Assembly: GCA_023548195.1 (NCBI GenBank) | Contig: JAJHZJ010000082.1 | Coordinates: 1,201,001 to 1,265,000 of the forward strand | Source of the DNA: Bettongia penicillata ogilbyi | Lineage: Eukaryota > Chordata > Mammalia > Diprotodontia > Potoroidae | DNA length: 64,000 bases | Direction of reading: 5' to 3' | Shown: positions 39,170 through 50,670 of the stretch, one piece after another | Layout of the letters: every line of letters begins with the position of its first letter | How positions within the stretch are numbered: position 1 is the stretch's first letter | Position numbers and translations under genes: made by a program | Notes under the pieces: generated by a model | What the model was told of the DNA's origin: nothing | The model's input: only the letters and a program-made list of their open reading frames with translations | Database searches by the model: none

Positions 39170-39395
39170 GATTATTAGGAAAGGCTTCTTGTAGGAAATG
39201 ATATGAACTGAGCTTTGACAAAAGAGAGGGATTCTGACAGGTGGAAGTGAGGAGGGAATGCCTTTCAGACTGGGGGCAGCTGATGTAAAGGTGTTAAGTT
39301 AGTAGATGAAGTTCTAACTTAGGGAAAAGATAAATAGAACAGTTTGAGGAATGGAGTACTGTAATTTTCAATACTCCTAAAAAGATAGACTGGAG
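39170..39395 (-). mobile_element. L2 body, antisense, left part
   Basis: 'aggaaaggcttcttgtagga', 'gaactgagctttgaca', 'ggtggaagtgaggagggaatgc'. It is interrupted by the MITE and continues at 39616-39700. Confidence 0.7.
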
Positions 39396-39608
39396 CAGGG
39401 GTGGGGAACCTGTGGCTTCGGGGTCACACGTGGTCCTCTAGATCCTTTAGTATGTATGGCCCTTTGACTGAATCCAAACTTCCTGGAACAAATCCCCTTA
39501 AGAAAATATTTGTTCTGTTAAACTTGGACTCATTCAAAAGGATGCATCTGAAGGATGCATATGACCTAGATATGTTGGCCTTGAGGCCAAAGGTTCCCCA
39601 CCCCCCTT
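39396..39608. mobile_element. hAT-type foldback MITE, copy 2, with target duplication
   Basis: Starts 'caggggtggggaacctgtgg' and ends 'aaggttccccaccccc', an inverted repeat. ACTGGAG is repeated on both sides (39389-39395 and 39609-39615), 7 of the 8 bp expected of a hAT insertion. Removing it joins two L2 parts. Confidence 0.85.
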
Positions 39609-39615
39609 ACTGGAG

Positions 39616-39700
39616 TAGAATTGTGAAGGATTTTCCCTAGAGGCAAAAGGGAAAAATTTAAACTTTTTTTAAATAGAGAAGTGACATGGTCAGACATCTA
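39616..39700 (-). mobile_element. L2 body, antisense, right part
   Basis: 'tagaattgtgaaggattttcc' and 'agaagtgacatggtcagacat', the next L2 words after the left part. The latter recurs at 49468-49488. Confidence 0.7.
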
Positions 39701-40119
39701 CATATACATGCTTGAACACACATACACAGAGTCCACCACTGTTACTTATTTAGTAAATGATCCAAGGGTAAGGCATTCCAGGGTAATTACTTTCACTGAC
39801 AATTCTAATGGTATGGCTGACTTTATTTTAAACAAAGTGTGATTTTTGAAAACAAAATCCTAACTGCTTTAAGCTGGAAAACAAAGCTGGAATTTAGGAA
39901 ATAACCAAGGAGGTGAAAGAAAATTGCTTTTTTATATGGGTTTGTCCATTCTAGCTACCTTGGGTAAGTAATCCCACATTGGGCACAAAGTGATGGCACT
40001 CTCCATGCCATATGGAAACAGAGTCACAAATTTGCAGTCATTTTACCAACTCGATTTTTTTGGGGGGAGGGAAGGAAATGAGTAGTAAGGAGATGGATCT
40101 GTGATTCATTGGTTATAGA
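39701..40119. other. Intergenic, unique-looking
   Basis: No repeat recognised. Contains 'cagggtaattactttcactgacaat' and AAACAAAG words but no gene. Confidence 0.45.
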
Positions 40120-40368
40120 TACCTTGTTATTCAGTTGTTTAGTGTATCTGGCTCTATATGACCCCAAAGATTTTTCTTGGCAAAGGTACTGGAGTGTTTT
40201 GTCATTTCTTTCTCCAGTGGATTAAGACAAACAGAAGTTAAATGACTTGCCCAGAGTTACATAGCTAGCTACTAATAAGTATGTGAAGCTGGATCTGAGC
40301 TCAGGACTCCCTGATTCCAGGTGCAGTGCTCTATCCCCTGTTCCACCATCTGCCTGTGCTGAAGGGAC
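40120..40368 (-). mobile_element. Marsupial tRNA-related SINE with RTE-like tail, antisense
   Basis: 'ttgttattcagttgtttagtgta', 'cttggcaaaggtactggagtg', 'tttctccagtggatta', 'acttgcccagagttacatagctagc', 'gtgctctatcccctgttccacc'. Confidence 0.85.
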
Positions 40369-40491
40369 TTACCAGTGAGTAAAATCCATCAATCAATGAA
40401 GATTGCCTAATCATCTGTACCTTAGAGTCTTCAAGAGTTGCCTGGGGGCACTGGAATGTTAAGTTACTTAGCAAGATCACATACCCAGTAG

Positions 40492-40800
40492 ACATTAGGT
40501 GGGTAGTGCAATGGGTAAAACACTGAGCCTAGAGTTAGGTCAGCTAGGTGGCACAGTGCACAGAATTCTCAGCCTAGAGTTCATCTTCCTGGTCATCAAA
40601 TTTGACCTCAGACACTTATTAGCTATGTGACCCTGGGCAAGTCATTTAACGCCTATTTGTTTCAGTTTCTGCATCTGTAAAATAGATAATAATAATATAA
40701 TAATTATTATTATAATAATTATAATAATATAATAATAAAACCCATCTCCCAGGGTTCTGAAGATAGAATTAGATAATAAGTGCCATGTAAATGTTTGCTA
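40492..40800 (+). mobile_element. SINE, sense, with duplicated head and (TAA)n
   Basis: The head occurs twice: 40501-40538 ends 'gagcctagagtt' and 40546-40584 repeats 'cagcctagagtt'. Then 'cctcagacacttattagctatgtgaccctggg', 'tttctgcatctgtaaaatag', a (TAA)n/(TTA)n stretch 40684-40740, and the MIR-like end 'agtgccatgtaaatgtttgctatt'. Confidence 0.75.
40684..40740. repeat. (TAA)n microsatellite, partly self-complementary
   Basis: ATAATAATA, TTATTATTA and ATAATAATA blocks in series can fold on themselves. It lies in the SINE 3' part. Confidence 0.9.
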
Positions 40801-40973
40801 TTATTATAATATATATATATATTGAACCTAGGTCTTCTTGACTCAAGGCCTGCCCTCTATCCAATATACCAGGTTACCTTTCTAGCAGCAACAAATATAA
40901 GGGGTCATCCATTTTAGATACATCTATTCTTATAGATATAAATTCTAACAATACATTGAGTCAGATTTTGTTC

Positions 40974-41084
40974 AGTCATTTTCAGCCATGTCTGACTCTT
41001 TGTGACCACTGGGCTTCCTGACTTTCAGTCTTTCTGACTCCAGGTCTGGCACTCTATCCATTGCACCTCCTAGCTGGCCCAGTC
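40974..41084 (-). mobile_element. SINE, antisense, internally deleted
   Basis: 'ttcagccatgtctgactctttgtgacc' is joined directly to 'tctgactccaggtctggcactctatcca'. The middle of the SINE is missing. Confidence 0.75.
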
Positions 41085-41289
41085 TAATAGATACATCTCT
41101 AAATGAGTGGTGCCATAGTTATACCAGGAAACCTCCCAGATACAGGCTAGTCAACTCTCCACTAACAAAGAGAAGTAGTGGTTGAAATGACCTCGGAAAG
41201 AGTACTAACTCAGACCCAGGAGAACAGAGTTCTAGGCCCATGTTGGCTATTTCCACAGTGTCATCATGGGCAAATCTTTAAATGAGAGA

Positions 41290-42009
41290 CCTGGACCTGA
41301 AAATCTTTCAGCTCCAGTGTCTTATGATAATGCTGTTTTTCCAGTGTCAGATTTATTAGATGAAGACATGAATGGCCAGAGAGGAAAAGCCTAACTGATG
41401 GAAAGTCAAGGTTAAGGATGCAGCTGGGAAGGTCCTTCCAGAGGTTCATCAATTCTAACCCCACGACTCAGAGCTCAGCATCTCTGTAATCTCCCCCACT
41501 TTAGGTGGATTAAGGAACATTGTGAGAGTTTGCTGCACAATCAGGCTGTGTTCTCTATTGTAAGAACAAAATCTGCAGGGTCTGGGCTTCCACATGCCAT
41601 GCTAGGAGAAAATTGTAACTTGTTCCCTCCAGGGGATCCTGACAGAGAGCTGGGTTAGTGTTTAATTAAACTGCCTATAAACTGTGCTGGGGCATCTGGG
41701 AAAGAGCTTGAATGTTGCAATTAAAACCAGTGGCTATATTTTTGTCTTATATTCTCTATAGGGGTTTTCAAGCTAGAGTCAAGTTTGCATTTTGTTTGGG
41801 TGTTGCTGTCTTCTCCGTCTCCCTTAGATCACTCTGAACCATGCTGCAGAAGCATAAAGTGGATAGAACCGGAGAAAATGGATTTTTTATCTACCCTTCA
41901 TGTCTTTTCTCAGAGAAGTGGAGGAAATTTGTCACTGGATGGTAGATTTACAGAATCACTGAATGTTACAATTGATAATATTGTAATAAGAATGATAAAA
42001 GCAATAACT
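41290..42009. other. Intergenic, unique-looking
   Basis: No gene. 41645-41740 is A/T-rich with 'gtttaattaaactgcctataaac' and looks non-repetitive. Confidence 0.45.
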
Positions 42010-42125
42010 CACTCTTAAGATTTGAGTACTTTCCTCACAATGACGCTGTGAGGTGGGTATTATCATCCCTGCTTTACAGATAAACCAAAACTCAGAGATG
42101 TGAAGATGATTGAATCAGGATCCAT
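42010..42125 (-). mobile_element. MIR-class SINE, antisense
   Basis: 'cctcacaatgacgctgtgaggtgggtattatcatccctgctttacagat'. Confidence 0.75.
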
Positions 42126-42129
42126 TTAA

Positions 42130-42215
42130 TAAGTAAAGCAGCCAGAGGTGGTGCAATGATTAGAATGCTGACCTGGTGCCAGGAAAACATGAGTTCAAAT
42201 TGGAGTTCAGGCCTT
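42130..42215 (+). mobile_element. SINE, sense, left half (split by HAL1)
   Basis: 'agccagaggtggtgcaatgattagaatgctgacctggtgccagg' then 'catgagttcaaattggagttcagg'. It continues at 45038 after the HAL1. Confidence 0.8.
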
Positions 42216-45027
42216 CATCTTAAAAATTAATTAATTTTAAAAATTGATTTATTTTTAGTTTTTAACATTCACTTCCACAAGATTTTGAGTTCCAAATTTT
42301 CTCTCTCTCTCCCTTCCCCCACCCCAAGATGGCATACATTCTGATTACACCTTCCCCCAAATTGCTCTCCTTTCTATAGCTGACTCCTTTCTCTTGTCCT
42401 TTTCTCTTCTATTCTCCTGTAGGGCAAGATAGATTTCTATACTCCATTGCCTGTATATCTCATTTCCCATTTGCATATAAAAACAATTTTTAACATTCAT
42501 TTTTAAAACTTTGAGTTACACATTCTCTCCTTTCCTCCTTCACCACCCATCCTCATTGAGAAGGCAAGCAATTCAATATACATAATGTGTGTATTCCATA
42601 ATAGTCATGTTGTATAAGATTAAGTATATTTCCCTCTATCCTTTATTTTATTCTCTCCTTTGACCGTGTCCCTCCTCAAAAGGGTTTGCTTCTGATTACA
42701 CCCTCCCCCAATTTGCGTTCCCTTCTATCATTCCTTTTCTCTTCCCCTTCCTCCCTACTTTCCTATAGGGTTCCATACCCAATAGAGTTTGTAGACTATT
42801 CCCTCCTTAAGCCAAATCCAGTGAGAGTAACGTTCATTAATTTCCTCTCACTTCCCCTTTCTTCCCCTCTACTGTAAAAGCTTTTTTATGCCTCTTCTAT
42901 GTGAGATAATTTACCCAGTTCTACCTCTCCCTTTCTCCCTTTCCTAGTACATTACTCTCACCCCTTAATTTTATTTTTTAGATATTATCCCTTCATATTC
43001 AACTTACCTTGTGCCCTCTATTTATATATATATTCCCTCCAACTATCCTAATACTGAATGAGAAAGGTCTCATGAGTTACAAATATCATCTTTCCATGTA
43101 GGAGTGTAAACATTTCAACTTTAATAAGCCCATTATGATTTTTATTTCCTGTTTACCTTTTCATGCTTCTCTTGATTCTTGTATTTGAAAGTCAAATTTT
43201 CTATTCATCTCTGGTCTTTTCAACAAGAATGTTTGAAAGTCCTCTATTTCATTGAAATTCCATTTTTTCCCCTGAGGTATTATACTCAGTTTTGCTGGGT
43301 AAGTGATTTTTGGTTTTAATCCTATCTCTTTTGTTCTCTGGAATATATATTCCAAGTCCTTTGATCCCTTAGTGTAGAAGCTGCAAAATCCTGTGTTATC
43401 CTGATTGTATTTCCACAATGCTTTAATTGTTTCTTTCTGGCTGCTTGTAATATTTTCTCCTTGACCTGGGAGCTCTGGAATTTGGCTACAATATTCCTAG
43501 GAGTTTTCTTTTTGGGTTCTCTTTCAGGAGGTGATTGGAAAATTCTTTCTATTTCTATTTTACCCTCTGGTTCTAGAATATCAGGGCAGTTTTCCTTGAT
43601 AATTTCTTGGAAGATGATGTCTAGGCTCTTTGTTCTATCATTGTTTTCAAGTAGACCAATAATTTTAAAATAATCTCTACTGGATTTTCCAGGTCAGTTG
43701 TTTTTCCAATGAGATATTTCACATTGTCTTCCATTTCTTTATTCTTTTGGTTTTGTTTTATTGTGTCTTGGTTTCATTAGCTTCCATTTGCTCCATTCTA
43801 ATTTTTAAGGACTTATTTTCTTTGTAAGCTTTTGGACTTTTCCTTTTCCATTTGGCCATTTTCCATTTAGGGCCTTCTTTTCCTCATTGACTTTGTGGGC
43901 CTATTTTTTTCATCAGTATTTTTTTGGGTTTCCTTTAGCAAGCTGTTCATTCATTTTTCATGATTTTCTTGCATCACTCTCATTTTTCTTCCCAATTTTT
44001 CCTCTACTTCTCTTAATTGATTTCCAAAATCCTTTTTGAGCTCTTCCATGGCCTGAGCCCAATTTATATTTTTCTTGGAGGCTTTATTATCTTCTTCTGG
44101 TTGTATGTTTTGATCTTCTTTGTCTCCAAAGAAAGATTCTATAGTCTGAGTTTTTCCCCCTGCTGTTTGCTCATTTTCACAACCAATTACTGGACCTTTC
44201 AGCTCTTTGTTAAGGTAGGCCTCTGCTTCCAGTGTGGAGGGTGAACAGTCCCAAGCTTTAGGGGTTTTATGCAGCTGTTTTCAGAGATACTTCTAAGGAC
44301 CTATAAATTTTCACTTCTTCCAAGGTGGTATGATCAAAAAAGAAGGTTTACTCCTCTCCTGGCCTGTGCTCTGGTCTTGGAATGATCACAACTAGTCTTT
44401 TCTGCCTTGGAACTGTGAGGAGGATACCTTATCCAGTGCTGCCACAAGCTCTGCCACACCACGCTGCTCCTTGCCCTAGAACCACCACTTAGGACTGTGA
44501 CCCAGATCCAAGCATGGACAAATCAAGAGAGTCCTGCTTCAGTGCCAACAAAGAGATCCCTGCACTCCGTCTCTGATCAGCTACTTGATTCCTGCACCAT
44601 GCTGGGCTGAGAACTCTGGAAAGAGCTGTCCCAGGCCTGGGCATGGATTTTACTTCTCTCTTACCCAGGTTGGGCAGACCTTACCTACTTTCTTTCTAAG
44701 TTGTCTTTGGTGTTTGTGGGTTGAGAAGTCTGGAAACTGCCCCAATTGTCTGTGATTCAGTCCCCTGAGGCCTGCTCTGGGCTCACTGGTGCCCAGTCTG
44801 TGCTGGTACATTTTGCACTGGACTATGCCTCTCTTAGCCTGGTGCAACAGACCTTTCCTGTTGACCTTTTAGGTTGTATTAGGCTGGAAATTTGTTTCAC
44901 TGTCATTTTTGGGGGTTCTGCTGCTCTAGAATTTGTTTAGAGTCATTTTTTACAGGTATTTGGAGGGGTTTGAGGCAGAGTTTAAGCAAGTTCCTGCTTT
45001 GCCTCTGCCATCTTGTCTCCAACCCAA
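42216..45027 (-). mobile_element. HAL1 (ORF1-only L1-like LINE), nearly full length
   Basis: On the minus strand it runs from a 5' end near 45020 ('gagacaagatggcagaggc') through a decayed ORF1 (about 44300-43160) to a 3'UTR and A-rich tail at 42216. The ORF1 C-terminal frame at 43418-43161 reads like L1 ORF1p (K-P-K-I-T-Y-P-A-K-L-S-I-I-P-Q-G). No ORF2 follows, which defines HAL1. TTCAGGCCTT flanks both ends (42206-42215 and 45028-45037), a target-site duplication. The last part of the 3'UTR is present twice. Confidence 0.88.
42265..42730 (-). repeat. Duplicated HAL1 3'UTR segment
   Basis: 'aacattca' + 'gagttccaaa/gagttacaca' + 'ctctcc' and 'ctgattacacc..ccccaa.ttg' occur at 42265/42342 and again at 42496/42693. 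The element has two successive 3' ends between one pair of target duplications. Confidence 0.7.
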
Positions 45028-45037
45028 TTCAGGCCTT

Positions 45038-45190
45038 TAACTAGTTCTGTGACCCTGAACAAGTCACGTAATCTCTGTTTGCCTCGGTTTCCTCATTTGT
45101 AAAATGGGGATATAAGAGCATCTATCTTACAGGTTGTTGTGAGGATACTAACATATTAATCTTAAAGGACTGTGTAAATATTAAGTATCA
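45038..45190 (+). mobile_element. SINE, sense, right half
   Basis: 'tagttctgtgaccctgaacaagtcacgtaa', 'ggtttcctcatttgtaaaatggg', 'ggttgttgtgaggata', the continuation of 42130-42215. Confidence 0.85.
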
Positions 45191-46439
45191 GAGGTGAGGT
45201 TTTCTGATAGAATTGTAAAATACCTTTGTTGTCATTTATTCCAATCCCATCAATGTATAAATACTTTTAAATTTGTGCTTTTCTGGGAAGGTCATTAACG
45301 TAATAAAACATGATTAAACAGAGAGATCAGAAGTTACCCATCCCAGTTTTTGCCTCTAGAAGCAGCAAATTGAGCTCCTAGGTAACTCATTTCAGGGAAG
45401 CTGTTGTGCAAATCATATTTGGAATTTGGATCTGAGTTCTAGTGCCAGAAAACATGAATTCGGTATCTTCAGAAGACCCAGTTTCTAGTCCCATGCCCTT
45501 GTCACTTAGTAGTTGGAACTTTAGGGAACCATTTAATCTCTTAGCTGAGGTTTCTTCTTTTCTTCGAAGGAGCAGTAACACTTGCAATAATCAATAAGGT
45601 TGTTTAGAGGATTGGATGGGAGAATGCATTTAAAACCATGATATGATCATTGTAAAGAGCCAGATAACTGGTACCAGTCATTACTATTCATAGACTTCTG
45701 ATGAGCAACACAAGAAATATATTACTTGATAGTCATGTCTCTTTTTAACTCAAATGGCATCACTCAGCTGGTTCTTCCCTTATTTACCAGATGTGTCCCT
45801 CAAAGACTTGGCAGTTTCCACAAAATCAATTTGTTCTCCAAGGTGAAGACTGGTTATCACTGAGGATGTGCTGCTGGCTCTGAAGGCTGTTCCCAAAGAG
45901 GAGTTCCAAATGTGTTCTAAGGCAAGCAATGGTAGCCTCTTTGGAATAAGTGTACAGCCCCTCGGGGTGACTACTTTGAAGGGATAACACTTATCTGAAT
46001 GTATATGGTTGGGGAGTTTTGCCACAAAATCAGCATCATTACAGTATCATTCGTACCTTTTGCCATCTATTGTTCAAATTCTTTCACTTAGTTGTCTCCC
46101 TTTTCTTTTGAAATGTTCTCATGGAACCTCTTGTTCTGAGCCTGGCGGGGCTGGTTACACCTTTCATCTGAAATTTTATTCTATTTTCCTATGAATCATT
46201 ATGTGCTGGGTAGCGTGAATAGGGCAGTGTGGAAACAGGGTGCTATTCTTAGCTCTAACCCTCCTTGGAGAAATTAAAGCAGGAGAGAAATGTACGGGAA
46301 TTGTCTCATGCTTCGAAGAGAGAACTGATGGCTAGTTCACAACCTGGGTGAGGTGAGCAGGCAAGAGAGACGAGATAAAAGGGTAATGGAACATGTAGTT
46401 GTAATGCCTCTTTACTTTTAGATACATTCATTATATCTA
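45191..46439. other. Intergenic, no gene
   Basis: A MIR-like piece may lie at 45500-45640. The rest is unrecognised. Confidence 0.45.
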
Positions 46440-46625
46440 TGCTTTAAAAATGCATTGTGAATATTTTACCATGTGAGATAGTCAGGGGGTATGTAGTCCT
46501 ATTTTATAGATACAAAAAACGGAGGCACAGAGATGGCAATGACTTGTCCAAGGTCACACAGCTTGTTACTGGCAGAGCTGGGACTAGAGCTAACTTCTAG
46601 GCCAGTGTTCTTTTCTCTACAACTC
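46440..46625 (-). mobile_element. MIR-class SINE, antisense
   Basis: 'ttttatagatacaaaaaacggaggcacagagatgg', 'cttgtccaaggtcacacagcttg', 'ggcagagctgggactagag'. Confidence 0.85.
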
Positions 46626-46794
46626 TCTGTGATTCTCTTTGCACTGTCCAGTAGCTGAAAGGGCAGCTGTTTTCAGTGGACTCAGGATAATCCAAGTGGT
46701 CTGACATCCAAGGCATTTGAAGAGCTCCTCAGGTGATAACAAATGCTTGTTTATTTTGTATTTAGTCTCTTTACTGAATCACTCATAATTTTCT

Positions 46795-46915
46795 TTTTTA
46801 ATATTTAATTTTTATTTTTTTCTCAATTACATGTAAACAAATTTTTTTAACATTGTTTTGTAAAAAAAAAATTGAGATTTTTATTCCCTTCCTTTTCTCT
46901 TCCCATTCATAATTT
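46795..46915 (-). mobile_element. L1/HAL1 3' end, antisense
   Basis: 'ctcaattacatgtaaacaa', 'ttaacattgttttgtaaaaa', 'ttgagatttttattcccttcc', the end of the L1 3'UTR with its A tail. Confidence 0.75.
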
Positions 46916-47664
46916 TTTATTGGCTTTAGTAAGAAGTAGAAGTGCTAAGAGAAGAAGCTTTTTGAAGAGAAGGATGAAAGTGGGGGAGATCCTCAGGAAT
47001 CCTCCAATTCCCTGGGGGTTCCACAGCTCAAGTGCATGGAAATGGGAGGCAGGACATTGTCATACAAATCAAGAAGTGAATTTTTAGTAAGACTCTGCAT
47101 TGTTTCATGCAATTTGCCTGACTGTGGCTGCATGGGTAATTTTTGTCAGTAGATGGCAATGTTTGTTCCTGTGTTGACAACAGCCTTGTATTACTTCTAA
47201 GGAAGTTAAAAAGACGCTTTAGAACTTTCGGTCCCTGGGATAGCTTAGGGATGGTTAGAAGATGCAGCACTCACTGAAAATGAGGTATTTTGGGTTATGA
47301 AGCTTGCTAGGTCACATGGGATTCCAGAATTTATCTAGTTTAGGCCCTTATGAGTCTTTACTTCTTTCTTTACCTCAAGACATGGTCCTTGACCACATGA
47401 CCACAGAGGTAGAACCTTAGGAAACATTTAGTCTAGGAATTCTTATTCAAGGGTCCACCAACTACCAATGAGTTTGGGAGAGATTTCAAGGGGTTTGAGA
47501 ATTCATTTCTAAAAATATTTTGATCATTTTATTTTAACATAATCAGTTTCCTTTGTAATCCTATGTATTTTATAATTAAAACTATTATTCTGAGAATGAA
47601 TCTAAAGATTTCATCACATAGCCACAGGGATCCGCAACACACAAAAAAATATTAAAAACCCCTG
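46916..47664. other. Intergenic, no gene
   Basis: Unrecognised. 47560-47640 is AT-rich. Confidence 0.45.
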
Positions 47665-48015
47665 AAATCTAACACTCATTTTACAGAGGAGAAAAACAGG
47701 CTAAATGAAGGCAAATGACTTTCCCAAAGTCAGCCAAGTAGTAACTGGTAGAAACAGTATTTGAAACCCAATTCCTGGTCTTTCTACATCACCATGATCT
47801 AGTATGGAAGACAAGACACATAGTGAGCTCATACAGTTACAATGGAAAGTAGAATGTAGTAAGGGTAATATGTGTAGATTCTGAGAAGATCTCCAGAGAA
47901 TATCCATCCTACAGAATCCCAGAGAATTTTAGAACTTGCAAAGGACCTTAGAGATCATCTAACTCAGTTGTTCTATTTACACATGAGGAAACTGATTCAA
48001 GGAAGGGGAAGTGAC
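47665..48015 (-). mobile_element. Two MIR-class SINE pieces, antisense
   Basis: 47665-47800 ('cattttacagaggagaaaaacagg', 'ctttcccaaagtcagcc') and 47915-48015 ('ttagaacttgcaaaggaccttagagatcatc', 'catgaggaaactgattc'). Confidence 0.7.
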
Positions 48016-48019
48016 TACA

Positions 48020-48378
48020 GTTATTCCCTCTGTATTGCAACTTTCCCCATTGTGGTTTTGAGATATCACAGGTCAGCATAAGAAATTAAATGGGATTTTT
48101 TGGGGGAATTTTGCACAAGTCAGACAACATGCGAAGATTAGCAGATGGCAAAGAAAATTTAGAAACTCAGAAATGCATAAAATATATGCATAGTATTATA
48201 TGATATCAACCCAAGTTTTATAGTAAAGTACTCTGAATACCCCAGAAAAGAAAAAAATACAAATATTCAAACTTCTTCTCTGGTATGAAGGGAGGGTCAA
48301 AAAAAGCTTTATATAGATTTTCCATATTGTGGGGTGCCATGCCCCTAACCCTTGTGATGTAGAAGGGATAATTATGTT
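48020..48378. mobile_element. Tigger/mariner-like MITE
   Basis: The left end 'ttattccctctgtattgcaac' and the right end 'ttgtgatgtagaagggataa' are imperfect inverted repeats. Inside is 'ccccattgtggttttgagatatcaca', typical of mammalian Tigger MITEs. The right end is shared with 30336-30356. Confidence 0.65.
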
Positions 48379-48424
48379 TAACTTAGTGAGTTGTTGAAAG
48401 AACTGTGAAGAGAGGGGATGGTCA

Positions 48425-48830
48425 GACGGTTTTGCTTTGGTCAGACCTCATGTAGTATATGAGCTCACTTCTGGACACCACATTCATTGACAAGCTTAAG
48501 TATGCCTAGAAGACCATGACTAATATTGAGAGAGGACCCAACATCATTCTTTTGAGAATTATTTGAAGAAACTGAGAATGTTTAGCCTGAAGAAACACTA
48601 TGGGGGAAATTGGCTGTAATTATTTAAAGGGCTAACATAGGGAAGAGAGATGGATTAATTTTTTTCTGCTTGATCCCAGAGGGCAAAACAAGGGACAATG
48701 GGTGAAAACTATAATCAGATAACTTCTTAATATGAGAACAAAATACAACTTGGAGGCAGTCCTGGGAGGGTGTGGACTTGGTTAGATGAGATATGGCACC
48801 ATTTGTTGGCCCTGATGTAATGACAATACA
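48425..48830 (+). mobile_element. L3/CR1 LINE 3' end, sense
   Basis: 'gaagaaactgagaatgtttagcctgaag', 'gctgtaattatttaaagggct', 'ctgcttgatcccagagggcaaaac', 'ggacaatgggtgaaa', 'ggcaccatttgttggccctgatg'. It is the opposite strand of the 15890-16300 type. Confidence 0.8.
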
Positions 48831-48934
48831 TTGACAATAATGTATCAAACTTAGAGATTCCTACAGCTTTGCTTCAAGGACAGGGAACAAGAAAAGTTCT
48901 GATATAATATATGGCGAAATGTTCCCAGGCATCT

Positions 48935-49570
48935 GGTCAGCCAGTCAATAGCATTTAATAAGCACCTGCTATATGTCAGGTACTATGCCAAGCACTGACG
49001 ATACAAAAGAGGCAAAAGACAATCCCTGCCTGTAAGGAGTTTACAATCTCAGGGAAGAGAGAACTAACAAATATATACAAACAAGCTGTATATACATAGG
49101 ATAAACAGGAAATAATTAAAAGAGGAAAGGTACTAGAATTAAGAAGGTTTGGGAAAGGCTTCCTGTAGAAGATAGGTTTTTGGTTGGAAATTAAGGGAAG
49201 CTGGAGAAGTTAGTAGGAGGGAGAGCTTTCCAGGGATGAGGGAGAGCCAGAGAAAATGCCTGGAATGGAGAGATGGAGTGTTTTGTTTGTGGAACAGCCA
49301 GGAGGCTGGTGTCACTGGATTGAAGAGTAAGTACATGGCAAGGAGTAAGGTGGAAAGAAAACAGGAAAGGTAGGAGTAGGCTAGCTCAGAGGATTTTGTA
49401 TTCAATCTTGGAAGTTAGTCCTGCAGGTCTCAGTGGGTAGGGAGTCACTGGAATTAATTGAGTAGGGAAGTGACATGGTCAGACTTATAGTTTAGGAAAA
49501 TCACTTTAGTGACTGAATGGAGGAGAGATTGGAGTGGGCAGAGGCTTGAGGCTTTCAGATACACCAGTAG
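48935..49570 (-). mobile_element. L2 3' end and body, antisense
   Basis: 'aataagcacctgctatatgtcagg' through 'ggaaaggcttcctgtagaaga', 'gtgtcactggattgaagagtaag' and 'gggaagtgacatggtcagact'. It is the most continuous L2 piece here. Confidence 0.85.
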
Positions 49571-50029
49571 GCTTTTTATATCTCAGAGTTTCAGTTTCTT
49601 CATCTATAAATGAGGGAGAACAATGGTTGTTATAAGGAAACTTGTTTACAAACTCTAAAGCATTGCATACTATTTTTTTTTTCTGAAGGACAATTCCCAG
49701 GGTGAGCTCTTAGAACATGAAGCAAGTTGCATGAACTAAGGAGAGAAAGCTCCTCCTCCCCAACTTCTTCATCCTGTAGGGTATGAATTGGAAGACACAG
49801 GGATAAGAGAGAAAATTTATATCTCTTGGGAGAAATGTTCCTTGTTTGCCTTGTGAAGATAAGGTTTGCTAATTAAAATATGATACTCCACGTCAGTTAA
49901 AAATTAAAATTCCAGGACAGAGGTTCTCATGAGCAGACATGCTTAAATATGTCATATCCCTATGATGTCAAATCAAATCTTCTACTGGGGAATTTTAAGA
50001 TGCTTCTAATTCATTCTCTTTCAACGAAT

Positions 50030-50235
50030 TAAGTAGAATAATGGATACAGTGGAAGACTTTATTAAGAAGACCTGAGTTGAAATTCTGCTTCAGATATTT
50101 ACTAACTGTATGACCTTGGGAAAGTCACTTAACCTGGTGATACCTCAGTTTCCTCATCTGTCAAATGAGAGGGTTGGACTTAGTGGCCTTTAATGTGCCT
50201 TTCAGCTCTAACTATATGTTCCTCTATGATCCTAA
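50030..50235 (+). mobile_element. SINE, sense
   Basis: 'aagaagacctgagttgaaattctgcttcaga', 'tgtatgaccttgggaaagtcacttaacctgg', 'cctcagtttcctcatctgtcaaatgag', 'gatcct' end. Confidence 0.85.
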
Positions 50236-50419
50236 GCATTTAATCCTTGACTAATAGGCTTTCTGGTCTGTCCTACTTCCTTCAAACTAGACCACTGAAA
50301 ACTGCATCAGGTAAGCATCTATCTGGTGTCTTTTGAAGTGTAAGGAACTGAAAAGGAAGGGGACATAGTATCTGCTTTCAAAAGGCTTACAGGTTAGGGG
50401 TTAGTGGGGAGGGTGGAGA

Positions 50420-50670
50420 GTGGGAAGAAGTATTTATTAAATACCTACTACGTGCTAGGTACTGTACTTAGCATTTTACAAATATTTTCTCCTTTGATCC
50501 TCACAACCGCCTTGGGAGGGAGGTGCTATTTTACCCCCATTTTGCAGACAAGAGAAGAGGTTAAGTGACTTCCCCAGGGTCACACATCTTCTAAGTGTCT
50601 GAGGCCAAACTCAAACTCAGGTTTTCATGACTCCAGGTGCTTCCCATTGTGCCACCTAGCTGTCTAGTAG
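50420..50670 (-). mobile_element. SINE, antisense
   Basis: 'tttgatcctcacaaccgccttgggaggg', 'ttaagtgacttccccagggtcacac', 'ctgaggccaaactcaaactcagg', 'cccattgtgccacctagctg'. Confidence 0.85.

Noticed and set aside
43161..43418. 85-codon frame as a host gene
   Set aside because: It is the C-terminal part of the HAL1 ORF1, flanked by the rest of the element.
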